NCBI GenBank assembly: GCA_038503035.1
Contig: JAVSML010025154.1
Coordinates: 558,001-622,000, forward strand
DNA: 64,000 nucleotides
Source: Crocodylus rhombifer
Lineage: Eukaryota; Chordata; Crocodylia; Crocodylidae
Reading direction: 5' to 3'
Under the pieces are notes generated by a model. The model did not search any database and had not been told where the DNA came from. It saw only the letters and a program-made list of their open reading frames with translations. Of this stretch, positions 22,827 through 38,142 are shown one piece after another; the first letter of the stretch is position 1; every line of letters starts with the position of its first letter. The translations under genes were made by a program, and so were the position numbers.

Positions 22827-25294
22827 AGAAGGCTGGACACCTTCAAGCCAGCCCTGATGGCTTAACCCGAGGGTGCTCAAGGAGCTGGCAAGCATCATAG
22901 TTCAGCCCCTGGCACGGATCTTCAAGAACTCCTGGTGCTCTGGTGATGTGCCTGAGGACAGAAAGAAGGCCAATGTGGTGCCTATTTTCAAGAAGGGGAG
23001 GAAAGTAGATCTGGCAAACTATAAGCCCATCAGCCTGACCTCTTTTCTGGGAAAGGACTTAGAAAAGATTATCAAAGAAGCCATTCTTAACAGACTGGCC
23101 AATGGCAGCATACTGAGGGATAGCCAGCATGGGTTTGTTGCGGGTAGGTCTTGCTTGACTAATCTTATTTCCTTTTACGACCAAGTGACCTATCACCTGG
23201 ACAGTGGGGAAGAGATTGATATCATATATCTTGACTTTAAAAAAGCCTTCAATCTGGTATCCCATGATCACCTGACCATGGCAAAACTGACCACCTGGGG
23301 CCTCGGCTTCACCACGATCTGCTGGCTGAGGAATTGGCTCTGTGGTCAGACCCAGAGGGTGGTGGTTGACGGAAGTCAATCATCGCTGTGCGCTGTGACC
23401 AGTGGGGTCCCTCAAGGCTCTGTCTTTGCACCAACACTATCCAACATTTTCATTAATGATGTGGACATCGGTGTCAGAAGCGGACTTGCCAAGCTTGCCG
23501 ACAACACCAAAATCTGGACTAAAGCATCCACACCCGAGGACAGGAGGCTGATCCAGGCTGACCTTGACAGGCTCAGGAAACAGGCGGACAAGAACCTGAT
23601 GGTGTTTAACACAGAAAAATGCAAGGGTCTCCACCTTAGGAAGAAAAATCCACAGCATGCTTATAGGCTTCGCAGTGCTATGCTGGCTAGGACAAAAAGG
23701 ACTTGGGGGTCATGATTGACCACAAGATGAACATGAGCCTGCAATGCGATGCTGCAGCTAGTAAAGCGAGCAAAACGCTGCCTTGCATCCATAGATGCTT
23801 CTCAAGCAAATCCCAGGACATCATTCTCCCCTTGTACTCAGCCTTGGTGAGGCCACAGCTGGAGTACTGCGTCCAGTTTTGGGCTCCACAATTCAAAAAG
23901 GATGTGGAGAAGCTTGAAAGAGTCCAGAGGAGAGCCTGGAAAAGCACAGGCTCAGGGGTGATCTCATGGCCACCTATAAGTTCATCAGGGGTGCTCACCA
24001 GGATCTGGGGGAATGTCCCAGGGGATGAAAAGGTCAAATGGTCACAAACTCCTTCAGGAACATTTCATAGTTCCATAGTTTCTAGGGTCAGAAGGGACCT
24101 GAATAGATCAGCTAGTCCGATCCCCTGTCATGGCAGGAAAGAGTACTGGGGTGAAACGACCCCAGCAAGGTGTACATCTAGCTTCTTCTTAAAGGCCCCT
24201 AGGGTAGGAGCCAGCACCACTTCTCATGGAAGTTGGTTCCAGATGCTAGCCACCCTGACAGTGAAGTGGTGCCTCCTGATATCTAGCCTAAATCTACCCT
24301 CTGCCAGGGTCACTGTTATTCCTGGTCACTCCTGGCAGTGCTCAGGGGAACAGGGACTTCCCCAGTGCCTGCTGATCCCCCCCTGACTAGTTTGTAACAG
24401 GCCTTCTCTTGTGGAGGCTGAACAGGTTCAGGTCCCGTAGCCTCTCCTCATAAGGCCTGCCCTGCTGCCCCCGATCATACGAGTGGCCCTCCTCTGGACC
24501 CTCTCCATGTTGTCCACATCCCTCCTGAAGTGCGGCGCCCAGAACAGGATGCAGTACTCCAGCTGCGGCCTGACCACTGCCACATAGAGGGGGAGGATCA
24601 CCTCCTTGGACCTGCTCGAGATGCATCTCTGGATGAATGACAATGTATGGTTGGCCTTCCTGACTGCATCCCCACACTGCCAGCCCATGTTCATCTTGCA
24701 GTCAATGTGGACTCCAAGATCCTTTTCTGCCTCTGCACTGACAAAAAGGGAGTTCCCCAGCCTGTAGGTATGGTGCTTATTGTTCCTCCCCAGGTGCATC
24801 ACTCTGCACTTGTCGGTGTTGAATCCTATCCTGTTCTCATCCGCCCACCCTTGTAACCTGTCTAGGTCTGATTGCAGCCTATTCCTCCCTTCTAGCGTGC
24901 CCACTTCCCCCGACATCTTAGTGTCATCAGCAAATTTGAACAGGGTGCTTTTTACACCCCGTCCAAGTCACTGATGAAGATGTTGAACAATGCGGGCCTG
25001 AGGACCGAGCCCTACGGAACCCCACTGCCCATGTCGCTCCAAGTCAAAAATGACCCATCCACCACCAGGCTGGACATACAGAAGAACTTCTTTATTGTCC
25101 AAGCCCCCAACGTCTGGAATAGACTGCTGCCGGAGGTGGTTCAAACACCTACTTTGAACACCTTCAAGAGAAATTTGGATGTTTATCTTGCTGGGATCCT
25201 ATGACCCCTGCTGACTTCCTGCCCTGGGGCAGGGGGCTGGACTCAATGATCTTCCTAGGTCCCTTCCAGCCCTAATGTCTATGAAATGTATGAA
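22827..25294 (+). mobile_element. CR1 LINE (subfamily A), RT region to 3' end, split by a nested CR1
   Basis: From 22873 the plus strand reads through 280 residues of RT. KKANVVPIFKKGRKVDLANY is at residues 31-50, LDFKKAFN at 120-127, SGVPQGSV at 177-184 and LADN at 208-211. The usual FADD catalytic box has become LADN, with the second Asp changed to Asn, and the frame shifts near 23690. CR1 blocks DHKMNMSLQC, YSALVRPQLEYCVQFWAPQF and KLERVQRRA follow in the next frame (23703-23940). The ORF is then cut at 24066 by another CR1 and resumes at 25067 with LDIQKNFFIVQAPNVWN and the LAGIL end. The 3' tail has ggctggactcaatgatcttc and a short tctatgaaa repeat. It sits inside the hAT element. Inactive. 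Confidence 0.92.
24067..25066 (-). mobile_element. Nested CR1 LINE (subfamily B) inside another CR1
   Basis: On the minus strand this is a 5'-truncated CR1 with the subfamily B signature. The frame at 24428-24916 reads DENRIGFNTDKCRVMHLGRN, EKDLGVHIDCKMNMGWQC, YVAVVRPQLEYCILFW and NMERVQRRATRMIGG. Its 3' terminus lies at 24067 (reversed tctagggtcagaagggacct and a ttccatagtt repeat). The host CR1 reads continuously once this piece is removed: ctccttcaggaacatttc joins to aggctggacatacagaag, so the junctions are sharp. It must be younger than the subfamily A host copy. Confidence 0.92.
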
Positions 25295-25360
25295 ATCTAT
25301 TAAATATGTTCTGAGCTGGATTATTCTAGCCCACAGCCTAAGAAAGGTTGCTGATCACTG

Positions 25361-28300
25361 GACTAAGCCAACCAGCCAAAATTGACAAAGAAAAGACAAG
25401 CAAAAAAACCACATCTAAGCAAAAGAGAGTTAACAGCAAGTAATACTCCCTCCCCTCAAAAAAAACAAACCCCAAAAAACTAAACAGGTTAAATGAAAAT
25501 GCATAATAGTTTTGGTCAAAAGATGGGAAATGCAGAGAAGAACCAAATTTTTTATGTAAATAACCGTTTAAAAAAAGATGCAATTATATATATGTGAATG
25601 TGTGTGAACTTGCTCTAAACAGAGCTCAAATCTAAGACTATTTAAATGTTTCAGAGGAAGAATGACAACTCAGATTATTCCCTTCAGTCCAGGAGCATGG
25701 CAGAAACCTTTTTTCCATGATGATGCACAGAACAGCACCTAAGAACAATCTGCCTAGTGTTGTGTTCTATGTATTACCAAGGAACTTCAGCAGGTGCATT
25801 CAATAATATGTAAAAAGGGTAGAGGGAAACATGCAAATGCTGCTGGAATCATATTACCAAAATACCAACCATACACTAGAAAGAAATGCTTTTGTGTTGC
25901 ACAAAGGAGATTTAGCCTTGCTTTGAAAAATTTCTTCCTTTTGTCAGTTTGTTTCACAGTCTTTGAATGTTATGCTTTAAATGTAGCATTATTGCATCTT
26001 GATTTCAGGATTTTAATGCAGTGAAAAATAAAATGAAGTTCATTCTGACCACACTCTTTTAGAAAAAGAAAATTGGCCTCAAATTAAAATTGGTTGGCAC
26101 TTATGTAAACTGTTTCTGTGGAAACAACCAAGATGTTTCTCAGTGCTCTAAGGAAAACTATAGGGCTGTCCAATTTCAATAAATTACAGTATTAGCATAT
26201 GTTGTGGTTACAGTGGATTTTTTTTTTTGTATACGATTCCCTTAGTTAAAATCTACTTATCAAATGCATAAATATACTATGCATTTTTCTTGTTGTGAAA
26301 GTAAAAATATAAACATCAAACATCCTAAAATAATTGGCATTTGAAACGAAAAACAAATATATTTTTTCATGCTTCCTGTGAGATTTTGCTGCTGTTATCT
26401 GTCATGAAGTGCTGTTCCCCTTCCTACAGAGGCTACAGGAACGCATTTGCCCTCACAAGAATGTAAACTTGGCATTCACCCTGGCAGATTCCCATTCCCT
26501 CCCCCGCTCATTTAACATTAACTCACTCCTATACTAGTATTGGAAGGTTAAGGTCACAGCTTTGTTTACACAATGCAACATTATTCAAACGAGGATTAAA
26601 CAAGAGAGCCTTGCACAAAATGCACACAAAAGCAAAAAAAAAAAGTGATAATGATGCTGACCTTGCTAGTGGGAACTCCCCCTGGAAATAACTTGCCATT
26701 CCCCAAATGAGGGTAGTGTGGCTTGCTCTAGTCTCTTCTAAATATTAACTACCCATGATTTCTCCTCCACATACCCAACTCCTACGCAAAGTCAGTGCTC
26801 CCATATAAAATGAGGACTTTATGTTCCAAACCAGGAGAAATTTTAAAAACATTTTATAGTTGGCAGAACCACATGGTTCATATCCTCTTCCCACAGTCTT
26901 TTCTCATCCTTCCACAGCTGGAAATCTTGTCAAAGGCTCTCCTATATAACAGCCGCCTTCAGCACAATACATAAGCTAGGCAGATGGCAGGGTGGACTCC
27001 TTCAGTCAGAACGCCAGAACCATGGGAATCAACAGTTCTTCCTGCTTCACATCTTCCTCAGCCTTGCTTCTTGCCACCCCAACCCATTGCCTTTTCCTGC
27101 AAAAAGACATCCTGCTTATTCATTCATTTCATGACTGCTGGCTGCCTAGGTCCAATAGAAGAGAGTGTAGGAGTGAGAGGCCATCAAGTTATGTCCCTTC
27201 AGTCTCCCATCCCTCTGTCCCCACTTCCCCCTTTTAAAGATTACAGCATTTGCACTAAAGGGAGAATGTGCCTCAGACCCAGATGTAATCGAGGAGTAGT
27301 GTTGAAGCTGTACCACCTTAACAGTAATCCCTAGGAGGTATTGTGTCTGAGATACAGCCCTCACAAGGGGCGATTCTCTCCCTGCTTCCTGGCTGGAGAA
27401 TTATCTGTTGTCACAATTTGCTCATTGCTTTGGCAAACATCACAGTAGCTATGCCGGCAAATTCATTGCGAGATGGAGCTGCGGTGCATGAAGGCACAAG
27501 TGCCTGCTTCCATCCGCATCCAGATCCAAGGCCTGACAGTACCTTGCTGAGAGGCATAAGATTCCTCTCTCTCACTATACTCTGGGCATACAGTGTGAAA
27601 GACAATTCTACTTTTATTTGGTATTGATTACCGTCAAATTGTTATTTAATAGCTTCACAGTTATTTTGGTATTGAATACTGTTAGTTGTTTTTGTATATA
27701 TTAAAATGTTAAAAGTAGCTTTTAACTCTTCTATTTTCTACTCACACATCTTCAGGAGTTTTAGTTGTACACATTAAATGCAAAGGGATCTAGGGGAATA
27801 TATTTCAATCAGTTTGTTTAGTTGTTACCAGTCAGAGTACCAGACTTGGGTAACATGGAAACGCTTACTTTAAAATGGGAATCACTGAATATGCAATGTT
27901 TTAAGGGTTATGAAATGTCACTCCACATTGCAATAACTAGGCTGTATCAAACCATAGATCAAGCACAATGAACACCAGGCTTTGCAAATACTGTACTTTG
28001 TAAAAAGAAAACAGTCATGAAAGTTTGTTTTTTTTAAAGGCAATTATCCTCTCTGGGAAATCTTCATGTGCATCATTACGCACTGCTACTCTGATACAGG
28101 AAGTGCTGCTCTTTCAAGGAAATATTCAATCAACACCCTAACTACTTACTGAGCATTAAAGAACACAGAGTTTCTGTAAGGAAAAAAAAAAAAATCCCCT
28201 GATGTGCTCAGGGACTGGCACCAGCCTACTAATATTTGCATTCTTTGAATCCCAGTCTGTTAATGCATTCTTTATTACAACTAGTCTGTTACTTGGAAAG

Positions 28301-28399
28301 GGCACTGAGCTAAACCTTTACATGGCTAACGTGTCTTCCATGGTTTTTTTCTCTCCCTTATTCTTTTTTGCCTGAAACTATAACTAGTAATACTTGGGG
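25361..28399. other. Intronic DNA, nothing recognised
   Basis: AT-rich sequence with oligo-A/T runs. The frame at 26984-27334 and others have no family resemblance and no conserved context. Confidence 0.5.
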
Positions 28400-30009
28400 G
28401 AAGGCTCAAGGCGATATAACATGGCCTCCTTAACTTTCCTATAACCCAGTGCATCGATTCGTGACAGAACCTGGTATGCAGCTTGAGCACGTCTGGTCAG
28501 CAAGGATCCTAAGTGGATCTAGCATCCCACTGGGCTACAGAGGCAATAAGCACAGAAGATTTGAGGTAAACCTCAGGGTCATCTTCCTTTGTCATTTTTG
28601 TCATTCAAGGTTTCCCCATGGCCCTGGGCATTTATAGCCTACATCTCAGCTAACCTCTCTGCTAGGTCTTGCTGGCATGAAAACAAGGCAAGCTGGGCAT
28701 TCACGTCATTTGCCTGAGCCAGGACCAGCTCCTGTGATAGTTTCCTGTGGTTGTGGCCTAGGAGCTGTAGGCCCAGCTAGATCGATCGTTGAACCTTCCA
28801 TAATCTTCCTTCCTTGTCCCACAGGTTAGAACCATTATCCTACAGATCCTGTATTCCCTTCCCAGCCAACGCACCAATTCTAGAGGGATCCAGGCTGAGC
28901 AGCCACACTGGGGTGAGACCCATGTCAGTGGGTGTCTCACTCTCCTATTTTCATATCTTGCCCTCTATGACTTGGTGTAACCCAAAATGGCATCAGGAGG
29001 TGGTACCTGATTGGAGAGGGCTAGATGAGACTGATGTGGGTCATGACATCCAGGAGTCTTCTGTGGGGCTCCACTTCCCCTATACCCTACCCCTTTCCAG
29101 TTGGGTGTTTTTATTGTTGCTTGGCATAGACATCTAGATGTACTGATGATTTAGCCTCATTGTTCAGGCAGAAGAGTCTGTGATGGAAGGAAACCACACT
29201 GCCTAGGGTCAGCGCATCTTGGCTGAGTCCTTGGTCTTTGCTGCAGTTCTGCAGTCAGCAGCGTTCGGCTTGCATAAAGAAAAACCCAAACAACTAATAT
29301 AACTTAAATAACAGTGTCCATGCCTGCTGCAGGCCCTTCATTGGCCCAGCAAAGTATCTTGGCTGCCTTTCTTCAGGCAATGGGGCTCCTCAGGGCTTGC
29401 CCTTTTTAAGGGCCCAATCCTAATGGGCTTGTCCATCCTGGGCTGAACTCTGTGTGTACTGTGGTGCCAGGGGTATCACAAACCCCAGTGCCACCCCTAA
29501 AGCGCTACCACCTTCTGCAGTAGAGCGGCAGTCAGGATTCCATTCAGAGAGGCAGAGTGATCCTGGTCCATGACTCCAGGTCTTCAGCTCTGGCAGAGGA
29601 ACATGGCATAACTCAGTGTCTATGCTGGTATTCCCTTTCCTGTGGTTGGTGGCGCCTTATGTGAGGAGTTCCAGGATGGTCTGGGAGCTCATCAGCCCCT
29701 GCACATGCTATTTCTGGGCTCTAGATGGTGCTCTCTGTGCCAGCTGCTTATCCTATTCTCACGCTGCAGCCGGTGTCCCCTTGGAACTGGGGTTCCAGCT
29801 CTCACCGTGGCCTAGGAGAGAAGGCTCAGGGATGCCAGCTGTTCACTGGCTGCCTGCCTGGTAGTGCAGCAGAGCACACTGTCAACTCATGGGCTCGCCA
29901 CTTCTACGCAAGCCTGGTTTGGGATCTAGTGCCTGGGGAGCATGCCAGAAGTCATTGCCCTGGTGAGTACAGGACTTGGCCAGGTCACTGCTACACAAGG
30001 TACATCACA
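28400..30009. repeat. Unclassified moderately GC-rich, repeat-like block
   Basis: GC content rises compared with the flanks and the sequence lacks any recognisable protein remnant. On the minus strand a tgtgatacccctggcac start near 29480 resembles the beginning of some LTRs, but I found no matching end or target duplication. Probably one or more unclassified LTR/MITE pieces. Confidence 0.35.
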
Positions 30010-33000
30010 TCCAGTGGTCTCCCTGAATCCACAGAGCCAGTCATCTTATCATAGAAGGCAATCAAGTTGCTTAGGCATGACTTGCCCTTGGTGAATCCAT
30101 TCTGACTGTTCCTAATCACTTTCTTCTCCCTTAAGTAATTAGAAATGGATTCCTTGAGGATCTACTCCATGTTTTTTCCAGGGACTAAGGTGAGGCTGAC
30201 CAGTCTGTAGTTCCCTGGATCCTCGTTTTTCCCTTTCTTAAATATGGCCACTATATTTGCCCTTTACCAATCATCTGGGACTGCTCCCAATCACCATGAG
30301 TTTTCAAAGATGATGGCTAGTGGCTCTACAGTCTCATCAGTCAACTCTCTCAGCACTTTCAGGTGCATCCTGTCCCACCCTATGAACTTGCATATCTTCA
30401 GCTTTCCTAAATAGTCCCTAACCTGTTTTATGCCACAGTTGGCTGCTTACCTCATCTGCAAACTGTGCTGCCAGGTACAGTAGTCTGGGGCTGACCTTGC
30501 CTGTGAAGACTATAGTGAAAAAAGCATTGAGTACTTCAGCATTTTCTGCATCCTCGGTCACAAGGTTGCCTCCCCCATTCAGTAAGGGACCCACACTTTC
30601 CCTGATCCTCCTCTTGTTACTGACATACTTGTAGAAACCCTTCTTTTACCCTTGATGTCCCTTGCTAGCTGCAACTCCCAATTGTGCTCTGGCCTTCCTG
30701 ACTTCATCCCTGCATGCCCAAGCAATACTCTTATACTCCTCCCTAATTGTTTGTCCAAGTTTCCATTTCTTATAAGCTTCCTTTTTGTGATTTAGTTTAC
30801 TGAAGAGATCCCTGCTTAGCAAATATGGCAGAAGACCAGATTGGCTTGTCTTCCTGCACGTCAGGATGGTTCATTCCTACACTTTCACTAAGGTTTCTTT
30901 GAAGTACAGCCAGCTCTCCTGGACTTCTCTCCCACTCAGACTGGCTTCCAAGGGGATCCTGCCTATGAGTTCCCTGAGTGAATCAAAGTCTGCTGTTTTG
31001 AACTACAGGGTCCTTACTCTGCTGCTCTCTACCTTTCCTCAGGATCCTGAACTCAGTCATCTTGTGATTGCAGCTGTCCAAGTTGCCATCTACTAGTACA
31101 TTCCCTGCCAATTCCTCCCTGTTTGTGAGCAGCAGGTCAAGAAGAGCATGGCCCCCCATTGGCTGTTCCATCCCTTGCACCAGTAAGTTGTCCCCAACAC
31201 TCTCCAACAACTTTCTGAATTGCTTGAGCTCTGCTGTTTGCCCTCCCAGGAGATGTCAGGGTGACTGAAGTACTCCATGAGAACCAGGGTCTGTGATCAG
31301 GAAACTTCCACTAGCTGTCTGAGGAAAGTCTCCTCCACCACTTCCTTGTGGTCTGGTGGTCTATAGCAGACCCCTACCACAACATTACCCCTGTTGCTCT
31401 CCCCTCTGAACCTAACCCAAAGACTTTCAACTCACTTATCTCCAGTTTCATATGGGAGCTCTGAGCAATCAGATAGCTTTTACATGAAGTAGAATTCTTC
31501 CTCCTCTTCTCCCCTGCCTGTCCTTCCTGTACAGTTTGTACCCATTTATGACAATGCTCCAGTCATGTGAGCTATCCCACCGAGTCTCTGTTATTCCAAT
31601 CACATCATAGTTCCGTGACTGCAAGGACTTCCAGTTTTTCCTACTTGTTTCCCAAGCTCTATGCATTCATGTACAGGCACCTAAGGTAACTAGCCAATTG
31701 CCCTGATTTCCTCAGAAAGAATAAGAATACCTCCCCTGCTGCTTACTCCTACTTGCACTTCCTTCAAGTCCCCCACTTACCTCAGGGCTTTGGTTTCCAT
31801 CCCCCAGCAAACCTAATTTAAAGCCCTCCTCAACAGGCTAGCAAGCCTATCCATGAAGATGCTCTTCCTTCTCTTCAGCAGGTAGATCCCATCTCTTCCT
31901 AGCAATCTTCCTTCTTAGAACACCATACCTAGCATTCCCTTTAAGCTGCATATGTAATCATGCCACACAATAACTTTTTAATGCCATGCACACAGTGGCG
32001 TACCAATGGGGGAGAGGGGGCAGTAGGGGGCCATGGCACCCAGGCACCAGCCTGGGGGGAATTCCCAGTGCCATAGCAAGGGGGCACCTGCTACTGCTGT
32101 CAGATTTGCATCTGGCCATTTGCCACCTACCCCAAACCAGCCAGAGGTTTCTGCAGGACGGGAGAGATACCTGCGCACTCCCAGCCAGGATTGCTTATGG
32201 ATTGCTAAATGCTTAGAGGGAACATTGATCATTCTGTGGTCAAAGAAACCAAAGACCTGCTGGTGACACCACCTGCACAGCCATGAATTGATCTGCAGGA
32301 AGCACCCTCTCCTGCCTAGGCCCTTTCCCTTGACTGGAAAGATGAAGGCAAATACCACCTGACCCCTTGTCCTGCTCATCCTTATACCCGGAGGCCTGTA
32401 GTCCCTTTTGATTTGCTCAGGGCCTCCCCTGGCGGTATCATTTGTGCCCACATGGATAAGCAGCATGGGGCAGTATTCAGAGGGCTGGATGAGTCTCTGT
32501 AATCCCTCCATGACATCTTAGATCCAGCAGCAGACCACCTAAGAAAACAGGTGAGGTCAGCAGAAGGAAGTCTCCAACTACCACCAACCATTGTTTCTTC
32601 TTGGTGGCGGGGGGGGGGAGGGGGTCTCGATCCTTCCTACCTTGGGGAGGCCTGGCCTGTCTTCTTCCACCAATGGAACATGCTCCTGTCTTTCTGTTGC
32701 TACATCTCCATATCTGTTCTCCAGACAAACTGCTGCAGGTGGAGATGAAGATTTCTGCTTGCTGCCAGAGGTCACAAGCTTCTACCTTCCTCAGAGTCCA
32801 TGTCCTCCCCCTTCTCTAGCACTGCCTTTGGCATTTCTTTCTCCAGTCCTGGTGGTCTCCTCCAGCACTGAACTGATGAACTCCTTATGGCAGAGGATAC
32901 TTTGGAGCCTCACCACCTCTTCCTGTAGCTCTCTTGTCTGCTCCCTGAGAGACACTAACAGAATGCACTGCTCACATTGCAGGCACTCTCCAAATTGACA

Positions 33001-33390
33001 ATCACTGGAAGGAACCTGAAAGCCTAAGTCTTCACATTGACAAACCTGGACCTGAGTGGAAGCCTCAATGGACAGACACCTCAGCAGAGCAAGCAGAGGT
33101 AGTGGCAGTGGCTCTGGCATTCCAATGTCCTTCAGCCATGTCCCCTGGGTCTATTAATCTGCCTCCTCTCTCTTACTGACCCTTTTCCAAGTACAAACTC
33201 ACCTGTAAGATGGCTTATTTACTGCTCCTTGGCCCTGATAGGTTTCTTTTTCCCTGCTTCCTCTCACCAAGCTTAAAAGCTCTGACTCAGAGGTGGGGGC
33301 AAACTGATTTGCAAACTGCTTGCAAATGGCTTCCCTTGCTTGCTGCTCCTGTTCACTCACTCCCTGATCACTCAGGGAGTCACCTTTAAG
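30010..33390 (-). mobile_element. CR1 LINE with ORF1, endonuclease and RT start
   Basis: This 3.4-kb minus-strand CR1 reads from 5' (high coordinate) to 3' (low). The 5' leader runs to about 33390. ORF1 at 32791-33120 has a Cys-rich stretch (VCQCEDLGF, then SDCQFGECLQCEQC) and a leucine-rich coil (REQTRELQEEVVRLQSI). ORF1 then has a GDSL/SGNH-type esterase part with MLLIHVGTNDTARGGPEQIK near 32470. The block equivalent to RDGIHL near 31880 reads RDGIYL, so the catalytic His is replaced. ORF2 opens with an apurinic endonuclease, YDVIGITETRWDSSHDWS near 31600 and LLDLLLTNREELAGNV near 31140, then the RT N-terminal region to about 30010, where the copy is truncated. Frames are broken many times. 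A small TIR element interrupts ORF1. Inactive relic. Confidence 0.9.
31935..32222. mobile_element. Small TIR element inserted in the CR1 ORF1
   Basis: Ends ttccctttaagc (31935-31946) and its partner gcttagagggaa (32211-32222) form a 12-bp inverted repeat matching at 11 of 12. The esterase frame of the CR1 is continuous above and resumes below, so the 288 bp between is an insertion. Inside, the motif cagtggcgtaccaatggggg (31993) is echoed in direct orientation about 75 bp later (ccagtgccatagcaaggggg). Target duplication not resolved. Confidence 0.6.
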
Positions 33391-34363
33391 AGAACTTCTG
33401 GAATCATAAGATCTGTGTGAACAGTGGAACAATTGACATAATTTTCACCTCTTATGCCATGTAAAGCATTTTGGACCTGTGCAATCTCTTGTTGCTTAGG
33501 AAAAGAAATCCAAGTGCTGACTGGTGGTGTGAGGTGTTGGGTTTGCTGGGCCACATCAGCACTTTGGAAATATAAATGAATGAATTATAATCTAATGTTT
33601 TTATCACTCTGCAGTAATAGGATTCAGTGCAATGTTTCAAATACTCATGCTGGCTAGGTTCACTATGAGATGGCTATATTCTGATATACAGTTGATACAG
33701 ATGGATACTTTAACATTCTTTAATCCTGTAGCACAAGTTGTAAAAACCATGACCTTTTTCTCATGATATATTATGGGTTAGATACTTTCAAACCTCATTT
33801 TGCTAACTGTGGTTTTATAAAGTTACTGAAAGTTACATTTCATAGGTTTTTAAGGTCACAGAGTCTTTCAGGTGAGCAAGGAATGATTTTGGATAAAAGA
33901 ATACTCAGGTTGAAAAACAGTGTTAAAATAAAATAGCATGAAGGACTGCATGCTTAGGGGATCTTCTTACTTTCTTCCCACAATTCATCCTGTTTCTTGT
34001 TTTCTTTCCTCCTCTGAAACTAGCTTAATACAACATATCACCAACAACTTTAATGTTTTACTACAGTATGCCTGAGCTCTGGCAGCATAAGCTGCAAGTC
34101 AGAGGTTAAGATGATCACAGCAAGCTTTAAATCACTACGTATTGCTCCCTCATCATGATATTACTCCTGGAAGCCAAACATTTAGGGTGTGATAAAAAGA
34201 CATAACTAAAATGAGTGTGTAAAGTGATCCAAAGTACTTTAGAGACAAAACACAGTAGCACATATACAAGAAAGAGAGACGAGAGGAGAGGGAAGAAGGC
34301 TGTATACATGCACATATAAGCAAAGGGGATTGTAATTTTATCTACTTGGATTCTGCTCCCTCC
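33391..34363. other. Intronic DNA, nothing recognised
   Basis: AT-rich, no supported feature. Confidence 0.45.
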
Positions 34364-34620
34364 GGGTGCATCTACACAAGATACTTACTGCTGATTGGCC
34401 TAATAACACTGCTCAGTAGAGTGTCATAGCACAAACCATGATAATAATCTACTGCACAGTGTTATTAGGCTAATGCACAATAAGCATCACTAATTAACCA
34501 TGTGCCAGCACTCATGCACAGTACCTTTAGGTACTGTACATTTAGTTAGTCCATTATTATGGAAGTAGTAAACTAAATGTGCAGTATCTAAGGCGCATTA
34601 ATATATGTGCATTCATACCC
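34364..34620. mobile_element. MITE family B, copy 4, target duplication TCC
   Basis: The left end is gggtgcatctacacaag and the right end, inward, gggtatgaatgcacatat. The flanks are tcc (34361-34363) and tcc (34621-34623). The interior has paired segments such as ggcctaataacactg and cagtgttattaggct, so the element can fold back on itself. Confidence 0.82.
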
Positions 34621-37341
<2,721 letters not shown>

Positions 37342-37349
37342 ATATCTAC

Positions 37350-38142
37350 TAGGGCTGTGCAAAACTTCGGTCCCCGATTCGATTCGGCAGAGATTCAACT
37401 CAATTCGGTGGCCAAATCTCCAAATCTGAATCGAATCAGGAGACCCTTTAATCTCTCCAAATCAAATCAGAACCCTCTAAATTGATTCAGAGAGTTTCAG
37501 AAAGATTCAGAGATTTGGACATAGACATAGCTTTCAATGTTTTTTCTACATACCTCAAGGTACCAGGTAGTTCATGAATGCTGTGATGCTGGGGTGGATG
37601 GAGTGTCCCACAGGAGCACAGGGGGCTCCTCAACGTGCTTGGCAGCAGACCCAGAAGTGGACTAGAAGCACTTCCTGGGCTGCCCTCCTACCCCCCCCCG
37701 ACTCAGCAACTGGTACCTCCTGGGTCTGGGGGGCTACCCAGGGACCTCCAATAACCGATCACTGAGCCACGAGGACATGGCGGGGGGCCCCCAGCATGAT
37801 CCCCAGTTGACCCAGAAGTCGACCAGAACTACTTCCGGCCCACTTTTAGGTTTGCTACCGAGTGCACTAGGGAGCTGCCCACACTCCTGCAGGACACTCC
37901 ATCCATCCCAGCATTGCAACATTCAAGAACCATGCCTGGTACCTCGAGATATGTAGAAAAAACACTTAAAGCTATGTCTATGGCCAAAATCGCTGATTCT
38001 CTGAATCAGCATCAAATCTTCAGATTCGGATTTGGCCAAGTCAAATTGGGGACAGTGATCTGAAGCAACGAACGGAATCACTGTCCCTGATTTGCGCCAA
38101 ATCCAAATCCAGATTGAATAGGGCCCATTTCACACATCCCTA
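37350..38142. mobile_element. Fold-back non-autonomous hAT element with 8-bp target duplication
   Basis: The termini are tagggctgtgcaaaacttcg and, inward from the right, tagggatgtgtgaaatgggc. Flanking 8-mers are atatctac (37342-37349) and atatctgc (38143-38150), 7 of 8 identical. Both sub-terminal parts carry runs of gattcg-type motifs. The interior is a long inverted repeat: the block around ctacatacctcaaggtacca and tggatggagtgtccc (about 37540-37610) returns reversed around 37885-37965. There is no transposase, so it needs a helper enzyme. Confidence 0.85.

Larger units (their letters stand above)
22681..25360. mobile_element. hAT-type non-autonomous element interrupted by a CR1
   Basis: The left end is caggaatcagcaacctatcg and the right end, read inward, cagtgatcagcaacctttct, a clear terminal inverted repeat. 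The possible 8-bp target duplication is gacttaca (22673-22680) against gactaagc (25361-25368), only 5 of 8, so the insertion is old. The left arm covers 22681 to about 22826 and the right arm about 25296-25360; everything between is inserted CR1. No transposase frame remains. Confidence 0.68.

Noticed and set aside
28400..30009. A minus-strand LTR starting near 29480
   Set aside because: Only a suggestive start was seen; no end, target duplication or poly(A) signal could be matched.
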